In this document: piece after piece, positions 27,135 through 35,688 of the stretch
Numbering within the stretch: the first letter of the stretch is position 1
Layout of the letters: every line of letters starts with the position of its first letter
NCBI GenBank assembly: GCA_964598535.1
Contig: CAZRCI010000004.1
Coordinates: 162,345-226,344 of the forward strand
Direction: 5' to 3'
Source of the DNA: JALHMI01 sp964598535
GTDB lineage: Bacteria; Planctomycetota; Planctomycetia; Pirellulales; PALSA-1355
DNA length: 64,000 nucleotides
Translations under genes and position numbers: made by a program
The notes under the pieces: model-generated
Told to the model about the DNA's origin: nothing
The model's database searches: none
Seen by the model: the letters and a program-made list of their open reading frames with translations, nothing else

Positions 27135-27560
27135 ATGAAGATATCGGCCAAAACGGAATACGCTTGTCTGGCGATGCTGGAGTTGGCCGCGCGCTACGGA
27201 TCGAATGAGCCCGTGCGCATTCGCACGATTGCCGACGAGCATGGGATTCCGTCGCGTTTTCTGGTGCAGATTCTTTTGCAGCTCAAAGGGGCCGGCTACG
27301 TGGCCAGCACGCGGGGCGCGAGCGGCGGCTATCAACTGGTGAAGCCGCCCGAGGAAATCTCGCTGGGCGAGGTCATGGCCGTCATCGAAGGGCAGGACGC
27401 CGACGTCAGTAGCACGACCTCGAATGGTCCCACGGCCCGCGTGCTCAAGGAAACCTGGCGCGAGGTGGCCCAGGTTGAATACGACACGCTGCGGTCGGTT
27501 ACCTTTGCCGAGTTGGTGGCCCGCGTGCACCGGCAAAGCGAGAATATGTTCTATATCTGA
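27135..27560 (+). CDS. Rrf2 family transcriptional regulator (CymR-like)
   Basis: A winged-helix DNA-binding regulator (141 aa). MKISAKTEYACLAMLELA, IADEHGIPSRFLVQILLQLKGAGYV and STRGASGGYQLVKPPEEISLGEVM are the standard N-terminal domain. The three cluster-binding cysteines found near residues 90-105 in IscR/NsrR are absent (only Cys11 exists), as in CymR, so it is not an Fe-S sensor. Its position between cysH and sat suggests it controls sulfate assimilation, possibly through the inverted repeat upstream of its own start. Confidence 0.93.
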   Translation: MKISAKTEYACLAMLELAARYGSNEPVRIRTIADEHGIPSRFLVQILLQLKGAGYVASTRGASGGYQLVKPPEEISLGEVMAVIEGQDADVSSTTSNGPTARVLKETWREVAQVEYDTLRSVTFAELVARVHRQSENMFYI

Positions 27561-27620
27561 AGCCGTGGGAATGGCGGCGCGGAACGGACTCGATTGGCGC
27601 GTGCCACGTTCGCGCGGCGC

Positions 27621-27656
27621 AAAAAAGAACCCGGAGAAGGTGTTCCCCGGGCTTTT
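27621..27656. terminator. Intrinsic terminator after sat (perhaps bidirectional)
   Basis: On the minus strand CCCGGGGAA-CACC-TTCTCCGGG (27630-27651, nine pairs with one G-U) is followed by TTCTTTTTT, a classical terminator about 65 bp after the sat stop. On the plus strand the same stem has one A-C mismatch and is followed by CTTTT, so it may also stop the Rrf2 transcript. Confidence 0.85.
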
Positions 27657-27716
27657 GGAATGGAGCGTGAAAGTCTGTGAGTTGGCGGTCGCATCGAGCG
27701 GCCGCGAATGGCCGGT

Positions 27717-28973
27717 TTAACCGGCCATGGCCGCGCTGAGGATCTTGGCGGTGCTCTCGCGCATGATGCGGGGATCGACGCCCGTGCCTTCGATGAGCGC
27801 TTTGCGAACGTCCTTGCCGGAAATGAACACCGGCTTTTCGTCCTTGTGGTTTTCCATCAGGTCGACGCGTCCCAGCGAATCGTAGTAGGCGGCGAAGCCG
27901 ACCTTCAGCGGTTGGATCTTCAGGTCGCCGTGCAGGTTGGAGAAGATCTCCTGGGCATCGAAATCGCCCCAAATGGCGGTGCCGTCGTGATAGGGGGCAT
28001 CGGCGTGCTTGCGGCCGATGACGATGTCGGTATAGCCGAAGTTCTGGCGGTAAATCGCATGCATTACCGCCTCCTTGGGGCCACCGTAGAACATCTTGAT
28101 GTCGCAGCCCAGGAGCAGCACGCGGTCGGGCACGGATTCGTTCCGCGGGCCCCAGAGCGACGTGTCGCTATCGCCTTCGCCCAAGGCGCGGGTGTCGATC
28201 AACGCTTCGTAGGTTTTCATGCGGACGTCGGCTTTCACGTCGTCGCCCTTGGTTTCGCCGACCAGTGGGTTGAGCACCGCGCCGGCGTTGTGACCGGCCT
28301 TGAGCAGCGTTTCCAGGCCATACACCAGCGCGTATTCGTGTGCCCGGTGGAGGGGATTGCGCGTCTGGAAGGCGACCGCGCGATTCCAGCCTTTTTCGGC
28401 TAGCAGCTTACGCACTTCGCGCGGCGAGAGCACATACTTGCCGAATGCCGGGTTCTTGGGTTGCGGTAACACGCGAATCTTGCCGCCCAAGAGGTGTGTC
28501 TTGTCGGCGTCGCCCTTGAGCACCATGTCAGCGCCCGGGTGATCGGTGCGGTCGGTGAGATAGACGCTCTTGATGTAGCGCGGCTTATCCCACTCGAACA
28601 CGTCGCTGATTTCCAAGGTGGCGACCGCCTCGCCCGCCGAATTCGTCAGGGCCACGGTCTGTCCTTTTTTGAGCGTCGCGGCGAGTTCCGCGGTCACCGG
28701 GAACGAGAGGGGGATCGTCCAGGCGTAGAGTTTGCCGTCGTGCTCGATGACCGATTCATCGAGCACCCGATCGAACGTGGCCTTGTCCATGGGGCCGGTC
28801 AACGGGCTCAGCACACCGTCGCCAAAGCGGTAGACCGTCGAGAGGTCCGCGTCTGACACCGGCACCTTGGGGAGCTCGGCGGCGGCCTTTTTGAACGCTT
28901 CGACTTCGCCGGCCGCGACCGTGCAGCAAACCGGTTCCTTAAGACCACCGTGCGGAGCAATCAATTCCGACAT
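27717..28973 (-). CDS. sat: Sulfate adenylyltransferase (ATP sulfurylase)
   Basis: Activates sulfate with ATP to form APS, the substrate of the APS reductase nearby. Motifs: AFQTRNPLHRAHEYAL (about 198-213; the HxxH-type active site), GETKGDDVK and IVIGRKHADAPYH near residue 320. The length, 418 aa, matches the monofunctional homo-oligomeric type without an APS kinase domain. The start ATG has AAGGA 12 nt upstream. It converges on the cysH-Rrf2 pair, with a terminator between. Confidence 0.96.
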   Translation of the reverse strand: MSELIAPHGGLKEPVCCTVAAGEVEAFKKAAAELPKVPVSDADLSTVYRFGDGVLSPLTGPMDKATFDRVLDESVIEHDGKLYAWTIPLSFPVTAELAATLKKGQTVALTNSAGEAVATLEISDVFEWDKPRYIKSVYLTDRTDHPGADMVLKGDADKTHLLGGKIRVLPQPKNPAFGKYVLSPREVRKLLAEKGWNRAVAFQTRNPLHRAHEYALVYGLETLLKAGHNAGAVLNPLVGETKGDDVKADVRMKTYEALIDTRALGEGDSDTSLWGPRNESVPDRVLLLGCDIKMFYGGPKEAVMHAIYRQNFGYTDIVIGRKHADAPYHDGTAIWGDFDAQEIFSNLHGDLKIQPLKVGFAAYYDSLGRVDLMENHKDEKPVFISGKDVRKALIEGTGVDPRIMRESTAKILSAAMAG

Positions 28974-29557
28974 GTGTTGCCAATCCTTCCCGTAAATCTC
29001 TGGAAATAAAGTGTTTTGCGTGCGTGTATTTGGGGGCTGAACGAGCCCAGAAATCTCGCCGAGCCGAGGGCTCTCAGGCGGGGGGGAGCTTTGCAGCTAG
29101 GGGAAAGACAATAAGTATAGGGAGCTCGCCAACGGGTCACAAGGCACGCTGGGCAGGTATGCAAACAATCGCTAGTGCCCCAACTTCCGTGCACAGAGAG
29201 AAGGCTACGATATGCCCCTTGCGAATGGTTGTGTCGACGCAGGGGGGCGACGCAGGGGGGCATGGTCAAGCAGTGCCGCCCGGCGGGGCTAGCAGGTGGC
29301 TGGAAAAGGTCCATCGGGACCGTTTTCAGCCTCTCGCGACGTGCGAAGCTAAGCTTCGCTCGCTGGGTTTTCGGGTTCGCGTTTCGCGAGAGCACTCGCT
29401 TACTTGTTTGCGCCGCCCGAATAAAATCGGGTTGACGCTGCCCGAGTGCTCGGTCAACGTTTTACTTGGCGAGGTCGAAACTAAGCCACGGGGTTTGTGT
29501 CACCGGGACTTAGTTTCATCGTGGCTCACTTCACCAGGTAGGGTATCGCACGCAGTT
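28974..29557. other. Intergenic region with palindromes
   Basis: No gene is supported. Besides the sat promoter it contains the perfect palindrome GCGAAGCTAAGCTTCGC (29343-29359) and the inverted repeat GAAACTAAG...CTTAGTTTC (29477-29485 and 29509-29517, 23-nt loop) in the presumed leader of the next gene. Confidence 0.5.
29114..29142 (-). promoter_or_regulatory. Likely promoter of sat
   Basis: On the minus strand TTGTGA, 17 nt, TATACT. The -10 box matches 5 of 6. The leader to the sat start would be about 135 nt, which leaves room for control. Confidence 0.45.
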
Positions 29558-29968
29558 ATGGCCCAGCAAGCAACCCCCGATTCTCGGCAGCGTTTCCAGA
29601 GTCTTGCGGCGGTCGCGGTCGCGGTCGCGGTGCTGTTGGGGCTTGTTTTCGGGATCGGTATTATCAAACGCGGCCCGATCGTGCCGCTCGACCCTGACGG
29701 GCGGCTGGATTCATTTCGGCATGTTTCACTCGAGACGAAGCAAGCGACGGTTCGATTGTTGCTGAACGACTATAAAGCGGATGGTCTTCTTTCATCGCGC
29801 GTGGCTGCTGAGCTTGATGATCCGATCCGCGCGGCACGGCTCGTCGACGAGGTCGTCGCCGGGCTGGACCGGGCCAACGATCGTAATACGCACGATTACG
29901 TGCCACCGGCTGAAACCTTGCGTAGCACGGGGCGGGACTTGGTCATCAAAAACGGTTGGGATAAATAG
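29558..29968 (+). CDS. Small membrane-anchored hypothetical protein (136 aa)
   Basis: ATG 29558 begins MAQQATPDSRQRFQ followed by one transmembrane helix (SLAAVAVAVAVLLGLVFGIGII), then a soluble domain of about 95 residues rich in Asp, Leu and Arg (RHVSLETKQATVRLLLNDYKADGLL and HDYVPPAETLRS). No motif is recognised. The longer frame from 29024 is rejected because its extra part is composition-poor. Codon use after the chosen start is normal. Confidence 0.6.
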   Translation: MAQQATPDSRQRFQSLAAVAVAVAVLLGLVFGIGIIKRGPIVPLDPDGRLDSFRHVSLETKQATVRLLLNDYKADGLLSSRVAAELDDPIRAARLVDEVVAGLDRANDRNTHDYVPPAETLRSTGRDLVIKNGWDK

Positions 29969-29994
29969 CTTGCCGGTGAACGGATCGTCGTCGT

Positions 29995-30044
29995 AGGCAC
30001 GGCAGGGCTCCGCATTCCCGCGGAGGGAGCCACGCTGCGTGCCT
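29995..30044. repeat. Bipartite imperfect palindrome
   Basis: Outer arms AGGCACG and CGTGCCT (29995-30001, 30038-30044) enclose CTCCGC-ATTCCC-GCGGAG (30008-30025). It can fold as one long GC-rich cruciform. No U tract follows. It could be an interspersed palindromic (REP-like) element or a factor-dependent terminator of the upstream small gene. Confidence 0.5.
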
Positions 30045-30119
30045 GTCCCGGATGACCGGAAGCGCCGAGCCTCGCGCCGGCGTCGTTCATGTCGGGCGCT
30101 GCCGCGGCCGCGGGCGTGA

Positions 30120-30148
30120 TTGACTCACTTTTTTTATCGCGCTAAAAT
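30120..30148 (+). promoter_or_regulatory. Sigma70-type promoter of the liv operon
   Basis: TTGACT (30120-30125, 5 of 6), a 17-nt spacer containing seven T, and TAAAAT (30143-30148, 5 of 6). The start should be near 30155, giving a 95-nt leader to the first liv gene. Confidence 0.7.
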
Positions 30149-30249
30149 CGGCGGCGGCAAAACGGCGGGCGCGATTTGTTCGTAACGAAGTGTGGAGCAG
30201 GTTGCGCTCGAGTTGCGCTTTGCAAGTTTCTCGACCCACGGACTTCCCG

Positions 30250-31461
30250 ATGATCCGATTCCTTCCCGTGATTTTGTTAGCGGCCTTGTTGGCCGCGACG
30301 ACATTGGTCGGGCTTAGCGGGTCGGGAGGCGGAGATCCGAACGTCATCAAGATCGTGTCGAGCCTCCCGCGAACCGGCAGCGCCAAGTCACAAACCGACA
30401 CGATTGTAAACGGGATCAACATCGCCCTGGCCGAGGCGGATTATCGGGTGGGCGATTTTCGCATCGTCTATGGCGACTGGGACGACGCCACGGCCGGCGC
30501 CGGCCAGTGGACCGCCGAGGCCGAGACTGCGAACGCCAACCGGGCGGTGCAAGATCCTGACGTGATGGCCTATCTGGGGACCTACAATTCGGGAGCGGCC
30601 AAGATATCGATGCCGATTCTCAATCGGGCGCATCTGCTGATGATCAGCCCGGCGAGCACCTGGCCGGGGCTGACCAAGCCCGACATGGGCGACCCGGGCG
30701 AGCCGTATATCTATCGCCCTACGGGTGAGATCAATTTTCTGCGGCTCGTGCCGACGGATGATTTGCAGGGGCCGCGCGGCGCGGCGTGGGCCAAGGAGAT
30801 GGGGGTTCGCCGCGTTTACGTGCTCGACGACAACGAGGTCTATGGCAAGGGAATCGCCAATTTGTTCATCGACGCCTGCCAGGACCTGGGGATCGAAGTG
30901 CTGGGCCACGAGAGCATTGACGTGAAGGCCCAGGAGTTCAAGCCGTTGATGGCGATGATCAAGAGCCTGGATCCGGACCTGGTTTACTTTGGCGGCACCA
31001 CCCAGACCAAAGGCGGCCAGATCGCCAAGGACATGATCGCGGCGGGCCTGAATTGCAAGCTCATGGTGCCCGACGCTTGTTACGAGAACGCCTTTATTCA
31101 ATCGGCCGGCGCCGAGAACGTGAACGACCGCACGTTTGTGACGTTTGGCGGCTTGCCGCCCGAGGAGCTCACCGGACCTGGCAAGCGGTTTGTGGACAAT
31201 TATCGGAAGCGTTATGGTCGCAATCCGGAAGGCTACGCGATTTATGGTTATGAAGCGGCCAAGGCGGCGTTGGAAGCGATTCGGCTGGCGGGCGTGAAAG
31301 ATCGCGACGCCATTCGCAAGGCGGCGCTCGAGATCGAGGATTTCGATCAGGGCGCCGTGGGCACCTGGTCGTTCGACCAGAACGGCGACAGCACACTGGG
31401 CACGATCAGCGGCATTCGTATCCGCAATGGGAAGTTCGAATTTGTCAAAGTTCTCGAATAA
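30250..31461 (+). CDS. Branched-chain amino acid ABC transporter, substrate-binding protein
   Basis: A periplasmic-binding-protein-like component of the Leu/Ile/Val (or amide) uptake system, 403 aa. ATG 30250 gives a signal peptide MIRFLPVILLAALLAATTLVG; no lipobox Cys is present, so it is probably soluble or anchored by the uncleaved helix. Recognisable parts are IKIVSSLPRTGSAKSQTDTIVNGINIALAEA, VMAYLGTYNSGAAK, RVYVLDDNEVYGKGIA and PEGYAIYGYEAAKAALEAI. It is the first gene of a five-gene operon and directly follows a strong promoter. Confidence 0.93.
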   Translation: MIRFLPVILLAALLAATTLVGLSGSGGGDPNVIKIVSSLPRTGSAKSQTDTIVNGINIALAEADYRVGDFRIVYGDWDDATAGAGQWTAEAETANANRAVQDPDVMAYLGTYNSGAAKISMPILNRAHLLMISPASTWPGLTKPDMGDPGEPYIYRPTGEINFLRLVPTDDLQGPRGAAWAKEMGVRRVYVLDDNEVYGKGIANLFIDACQDLGIEVLGHESIDVKAQEFKPLMAMIKSLDPDLVYFGGTTQTKGGQIAKDMIAAGLNCKLMVPDACYENAFIQSAGAENVNDRTFVTFGGLPPEELTGPGKRFVDNYRKRYGRNPEGYAIYGYEAAKAALEAIRLAGVKDRDAIRKAALEIEDFDQGAVGTWSFDQNGDSTLGTISGIRIRNGKFEFVKVLE

Positions 31462-31542
31462 TCGTCCAGGGACCAACTTGCTGGGTAGCGGCGATTGTCG
31501 CTGCGCAGGGCCGGACGTTGCCAGACGCGGAGGCTGCTCGCC

Positions 31543-32502
31543 GTGACGTTTCCGTTTCTTCTGGCCACGACGACCGAAGTCGACGCCTGGCAGGCGTTCT
31601 GGCAGTATGCGCTGATCGGCTTGACCAACGGGGCGTTGATCGCGTTGATCGCGCTCGGTTACACGATGGTCTATGGGATCATCGAGCTGATCAACTTCGC
31701 GCATGGCGACGTGTTCATGCTGGGCGCGTTCTTGTCGCTGACGCTGATCGGCGCCATGGGCCTGGAAGAGGCGGGAAGCTTGCAACAGTGGCTGGGAATC
31801 GGCTTGCTGTTCGTAGTCGTGCCGATGTTTTGCGCGGCGCTGAACGTGACGATCGATCGCGCGGTTTATCGGCCGCTGCGCGGCGCGCCCAAGCTGGCGC
31901 CGCTCGTTTCCGCCATCGGCGTGTCGTTCGTGCTGATGAACGTGGGATTGCTATGGCACGGGGCCGCGGACAAGCACTTTCCGGACCTTGTCTCGCGCGA
32001 GAGCTTGCTGGGGTCGGGTTCGCCCATCGAGTTCACCTACAAGGATCTGCTGGTGATCGGCATGACCGTGCCGATCATGATCGCGTTGACGGTGTTCGTC
32101 AAAGGAACGCGGCTGGGCAAGGCGATGCGGGCCACGGCTCAAGACCCCTTGGCGGCTACGCTGATGGGCATCAACGCCGATCGCGTGATCGCTGTGACGT
32201 TTGCCATCGGCGGCGCGCTGGCCGGCGCCGCGTCGGTGATCTACGGCTTGTATATCAACACGGTCGGCTACCAGATGGGCTTTACCAACGGCCTGTATGC
32301 CTTCACCGCGGCTGTGCTGGGGGGAATCGGCAACATTCCCGGCGCCGTGCTCGGCGGGCTGGTGATCGGGCTGGCTCGAGCATTTGGCTCGGGCTACGTC
32401 GGTGAACGGTGGACGAGCGCCTTGGTGTTCGTGATTCTGATCGCGATTCTGGTCTTCCGCCCCAGCGGTCTGTTGGGCGCTCGTACCCGGGAGAAGGTGT
32501 GA
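31543..32502 (+). CDS. livH: Branched-chain amino acid ABC transporter permease LivH
   Basis: The first inner-membrane permease of the liv system. I choose GTG 31543, preceded by GGAGG with a 9-nt spacer; the frame extends to TTG 31495 but without such a site. About eight helices; typical segments are IALIALGYTMVYGIIELINFAHGDVFMLGAFL, LVSAIGVSFVLMNVGLLWHG, GKAMRATAQDPLAATLMGIN and AVLGGIGNIPGAVLGGLVIGLA. The length, 319 aa, is normal. It is separated from livM by only 2 bp. Confidence 0.95.
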   Translation: MTFPFLLATTTEVDAWQAFWQYALIGLTNGALIALIALGYTMVYGIIELINFAHGDVFMLGAFLSLTLIGAMGLEEAGSLQQWLGIGLLFVVVPMFCAALNVTIDRAVYRPLRGAPKLAPLVSAIGVSFVLMNVGLLWHGAADKHFPDLVSRESLLGSGSPIEFTYKDLLVIGMTVPIMIALTVFVKGTRLGKAMRATAQDPLAATLMGINADRVIAVTFAIGGALAGAASVIYGLYINTVGYQMGFTNGLYAFTAAVLGGIGNIPGAVLGGLVIGLARAFGSGYVGERWTSALVFVILIAILVFRPSGLLGARTREKV

Positions 32503-32504
32503 CG

Positions 32505-33629
32505 ATGAGCAGTCGCAAGGCCACACCCCCGTCGCTCGCCGGGCGGCTCGACCGCGTGCCGTTGTGGCCGATGTACTTGGGCATCTTGCTCATTTATCCG
32601 TTGCTGGTGTATCCGGAGCGGGTGTTGTTTCAATGGACCGAGATTTCGGTCGGCGTGCAGCTCACGTACATTTTTATCTACGCGATCCTGGCGCTGGGAC
32701 TGAACGTGGTGGTTGGCTACGCGGGCATTCTGCATTTAGGCATCGCGGCGTTTTTCGGCATCGGCGCGTACATCACCGGCATCCTTACCGTGCCGGCCTA
32801 TCCGTTCGGTTTCGGGTTTATCGCATCGCTCTTGTGCGCGGGGCTGGGAGCGGCGTTCGCGGGATTGTTGCTCGGCGCGCCCACGCTGCGGTTGCGCGGT
32901 GACTATGTGGCGATTGTCACGCTGGGCTTCGGCGAGGTCACGCGGTTCTCGCTGCGCAATCTGGAAGAGATTACGGCCGGCATGCGGGGCCTGAATCCGA
33001 TTCCGCCGCCGACGCTGCCGGCCGCGCTGGCGACGCCGCTCTCGTGGCTGGGAATTCAACCCGACTGGGCACTCGACTACCGGCTGTTCTACTATCTGGC
33101 CCTGGGGCTCCTGCTGGTCGCGGTGGTGCTGCTGCGGAACCTCGAGCGTTCGCGGCTGGGGCGGGCCTGGGTCGCCATTCGCGAAGACGAACTGGCCGCC
33201 ACGTGCATGGGGATCAACGCCGCGCGGGTGAAACTTTCGGCGTTCGCGCTGGGCTGCGGACTGGCCGGCGTGGCGGGCTGTTTGTATGCCACGGCGCTGA
33301 CCAGCACCGCGGGCCCCGACGCGTTCGACTTCAATCGTTCGGTGATCATGCTCTGCTGCGTGATCCTGGGCGGGCTTGGCAGCCTACGCGGAACGCTCCT
33401 GGGCGTGTTGCTGCTGGTCGGCTTCGACAACGTCGCCGCGCCGGCAATCGATGGATTTATCCAGCGTGCGAACATCAATCCGGGTGGCAGTCCCTGGCTG
33501 ACGTTCAGTAACTGGAAACTGATGTTCTTTGGGCTGGCGCTGATCCTGATGATGCGGTTTCGTCCCGAGGGGCTGTTGCCGTCCGGCCAGGTCGAAGCGG
33601 AATTGCACTCCGAAGGAGCCGCGTCATGA
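32505..33629 (+). CDS. livM: Branched-chain amino acid ABC transporter permease LivM
   Basis: The second permease subunit (374 aa). ATG 32505 follows AAGGTG and the LivH stop. Core motifs: AILALGLNVVVGYAGILHLGIAAFFGIGAYITGIL, LRLRGDYVAIVTLGFGEVTRFSLRNL, GRAWVAIREDELAATCMGIN and CVILGGLGSLRGTLLGVLLL. It ends with LILMMRFRPEGLLPS. The last 4 bp overlap the livG ATG (ATGA), which couples the ATPase to the permease. Confidence 0.95.
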   Translation: MSSRKATPPSLAGRLDRVPLWPMYLGILLIYPLLVYPERVLFQWTEISVGVQLTYIFIYAILALGLNVVVGYAGILHLGIAAFFGIGAYITGILTVPAYPFGFGFIASLLCAGLGAAFAGLLLGAPTLRLRGDYVAIVTLGFGEVTRFSLRNLEEITAGMRGLNPIPPPTLPAALATPLSWLGIQPDWALDYRLFYYLALGLLLVAVVLLRNLERSRLGRAWVAIREDELAATCMGINAARVKLSAFALGCGLAGVAGCLYATALTSTAGPDAFDFNRSVIMLCCVILGGLGSLRGTLLGVLLLVGFDNVAAPAIDGFIQRANINPGGSPWLTFSNWKLMFFGLALILMMRFRPEGLLPSGQVEAELHSEGAAS

Positions 33630-34975
33630 GCCGTCTCGACATCGAGAAACTCACGGTGCGGTTTGGCGGCTTGACGGCCGTCGAGAACGTCGACGCCTCG
33701 GTCGCGCCGCGCGAGATCTATTCGATCATCGGGCCCAACGGCGCCGGCAAAACCACGGTCTTTAACGCCATCACCGGAATTTACGAGCCCACGTCTGGGA
33801 AGATCGAGTTCGGCGGTAAGGAGCTTGCGCGCCCGTTCACTTGGAAGGTGGCCCTCGTGGCGGCGCTGATCGGGGTGGCCACGGGGATCGCCGCGGCGTT
33901 GTTCGCCGCGAACGTCGACGCGTTGTGGCGGGCCACGATTCGCCGTAATTATGCGGGCCCCGGAGCCGAGTTCCTGCCCGCGGCCGCCTTGGCTGACGTG
34001 AGCAACTACTGGCAAGGGCGGCTGGCCCTGGAGCCGATTCGCGGCGGACGCTGGGCCGTGCGCACGGCGGACGCCCGGCGAACCCTGGCCTTTGCGAACC
34101 GTCGCGAAGAAGCCGAGACGCTTCGCGATCGCTACGAACAATTGATCGCGGTTGCCCATTACGAGCGGATGCCCAAGGCGAGCCGCTCGACGACCTACAT
34201 CGACGAACGAGACGGCCGCTGGGTTCTTAAGAGCCGCGTCGACGGCGCGGTGCTCGACTCGTTCGAGACGCGGGAAGACCTCGAACTCGCGCTCGACCGC
34301 TACGACGGCATCTACCGCGAGTCGGCCGCCCGGCGGCGCAACGCCTGGCTCGCGTTGCTTGCCGGGGCGATTGCCGGAACAACCGGCACGCTTGCCGTGT
34401 GGCGCCGCGCGCGGCGCACGCCCGAGGTGATCGCGCGGCGGGGAATCGCGCGCACGTTTCAGAACATTCGCTTGTTTCGTCACATGACGGTGCTCGACAA
34501 CGTGCTCGTGGCGATGGATCGCGGCCTGAAAGGGGGTGTCGTGCGAATGGCCCTGCAAACGCCGGCTATCCGCCGCCAGGAACAAGACGCTCGCGCCGCC
34601 GCGACCAGGCTGCTCGATTTCGTGGGACTTGCGGGTCGATGTCATGTACTGGCGAAGAACCTGCCGTATGGCGACCAGCGGCGTTTGGAGATCGCCCGAG
34701 CGCTGGCCACGGAGCCGCGGCTTGTCTTGCTGGACGAACCTGCGGCCGGCATGAACCCGGCCGAATCGCTCGAACTGAACGCGTTGATCGAGGCGATTCG
34801 CGACCGCGGCCCCGCGGTGATGCTGATCGAGCATCACATGAGCGTCGTCATGGGTATCTCGGACCGCATCGCCGTGCTCGATTACGGTCGCAAGATCGCC
34901 GAAGGCACGCCCGCGGCGATTCGTAACGATCCCAAGGTGATCGCCGCCTATCTTGGCAGCGAGGAGGTTACTTGA
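33626..34975 (+). CDS. livG: LivG ATPase with a transmembrane insertion in the ATPase domain
   Basis: The ATP-binding subunit of the liv transporter, but 449 aa instead of about 255. Walker A is GPNGAGKTT (36-44); the Q-loop region ARTFQNIRLF is at 275-284; the signature is LPYGDQRRLEIARAL; Walker B LVLLDEPAAGMNP and H-loop LIEHHM are intact. Residues about 69-264 (33830-34417), between Walker A and the Q-loop, are an insertion with two likely membrane helices (about 75-95 and 240-258) and a 140-residue polar part between them. After removal of the insertion the halves fit a canonical LivG without gap. The sequence is in frame with no stop, so it is not a simple assembly error. ATG overlaps livM. 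Confidence 0.93.
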   Translation: MSRLDIEKLTVRFGGLTAVENVDASVAPREIYSIIGPNGAGKTTVFNAITGIYEPTSGKIEFGGKELARPFTWKVALVAALIGVATGIAAALFAANVDALWRATIRRNYAGPGAEFLPAAALADVSNYWQGRLALEPIRGGRWAVRTADARRTLAFANRREEAETLRDRYEQLIAVAHYERMPKASRSTTYIDERDGRWVLKSRVDGAVLDSFETREDLELALDRYDGIYRESAARRRNAWLALLAGAIAGTTGTLAVWRRARRTPEVIARRGIARTFQNIRLFRHMTVLDNVLVAMDRGLKGGVVRMALQTPAIRRQEQDARAAATRLLDFVGLAGRCHVLAKNLPYGDQRRLEIARALATEPRLVLLDEPAAGMNPAESLELNALIEAIRDRGPAVMLIEHHMSVVMGISDRIAVLDYGRKIAEGTPAAIRNDPKVIAAYLGSEEVT

Positions 34976-35688
34976 TGCCGCCGCTGCTGGAAGTGGACAA
35001 TCTGCATGCGGGTTATGGTCCGATCGAGGTGCTCAAGGGCATTTCGCTCGAAGTGCAACCGGGCGAGATCGTGGCTTTAATCGGCGCGAATGGCGCCGGC
35101 AAGACCTCCACGCTGATGAGCATTTCCGGTTGCCTACGGCCGCGCAGGGGGAGGATTCTGCTGGCGGGGCGGGAGATTCAGACCTGCGCGCCGCACGAGA
35201 TCGTGCGCTGGGGGCTTTGTCATTCGCCCGAGGGCCGCAAGATTTTTCCTCGGCTGACGGTGCTCGAAAACTTGCAGGTGGGCGCGTTCGCCCGCAGCGA
35301 CAAGGCCCAGATTCAGAAAGACCTGGACCATGCCCTGGAGCTGTTTCCGATTCTTAAGCAACGGGCCTCGCAAGCGGGCGGCACGTTGTCTGGCGGCGAA
35401 CAGCAGATGCTCGCCGTGGCCCGGGCGATGATGGGGCGGCCGAAGCTGCTGCTTTTGGACGAACCCTCGCTGGGGCTCGCGCCGCTCATCGTGCTGAAGA
35501 TTTTCGAAGTCGTGCGCAAGCTCAACGAGGAGGGCATTTCCATCCTGCTCGTGGAACAGGCCGCGCGGATGGCGCTGAAGCTCGCGCATCGCGGCTATGT
35601 GATGGAAACCGGCGAAATCACGATGCAGGGCCCCGCCGCCGAACTCTTGGCCGACGCCCGCGTACAGGCGGCGTATCTCGGCGGATAG
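34975..35688 (+). CDS. livF: Branched-chain amino acid ABC transporter ATPase LivF
   Basis: The second ATPase, 237 aa, of normal length and without any insertion. ATG 34975 overlaps the livG stop (TGATG) and has GAGGAGG 8 nt upstream. Walker A GANGAGKTS, signature GTLSGGEQQMLAVARAM, Walker B LLLLDEPSLGLAPL, and the H-loop region ILLVEQAA are all typical of LivF. It ends the operon; a CCGCACA-N9-TGTGCGG hairpin follows at 35735-35757. Confidence 0.96.
   Translation: MPPLLEVDNLHAGYGPIEVLKGISLEVQPGEIVALIGANGAGKTSTLMSISGCLRPRRGRILLAGREIQTCAPHEIVRWGLCHSPEGRKIFPRLTVLENLQVGAFARSDKAQIQKDLDHALELFPILKQRASQAGGTLSGGEQQMLAVARAMMGRPKLLLLDEPSLGLAPLIVLKIFEVVRKLNEEGISILLVEQAARMALKLAHRGYVMETGEITMQGPAAELLADARVQAAYLGG

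Noticed and set aside
29024..29557. N-terminal extension of the small membrane protein
   Set aside because: The upstream part has poor codon character and contains palindromes; ATG 29558 is the better start.
33092..34837. 581-aa minus-strand frame opposite livM/livG
   Set aside because: Antisense to the liv genes, no motif; it was considered because it covers the LivG insertion, but the plus frame keeps normal codon pattern through the insertion.
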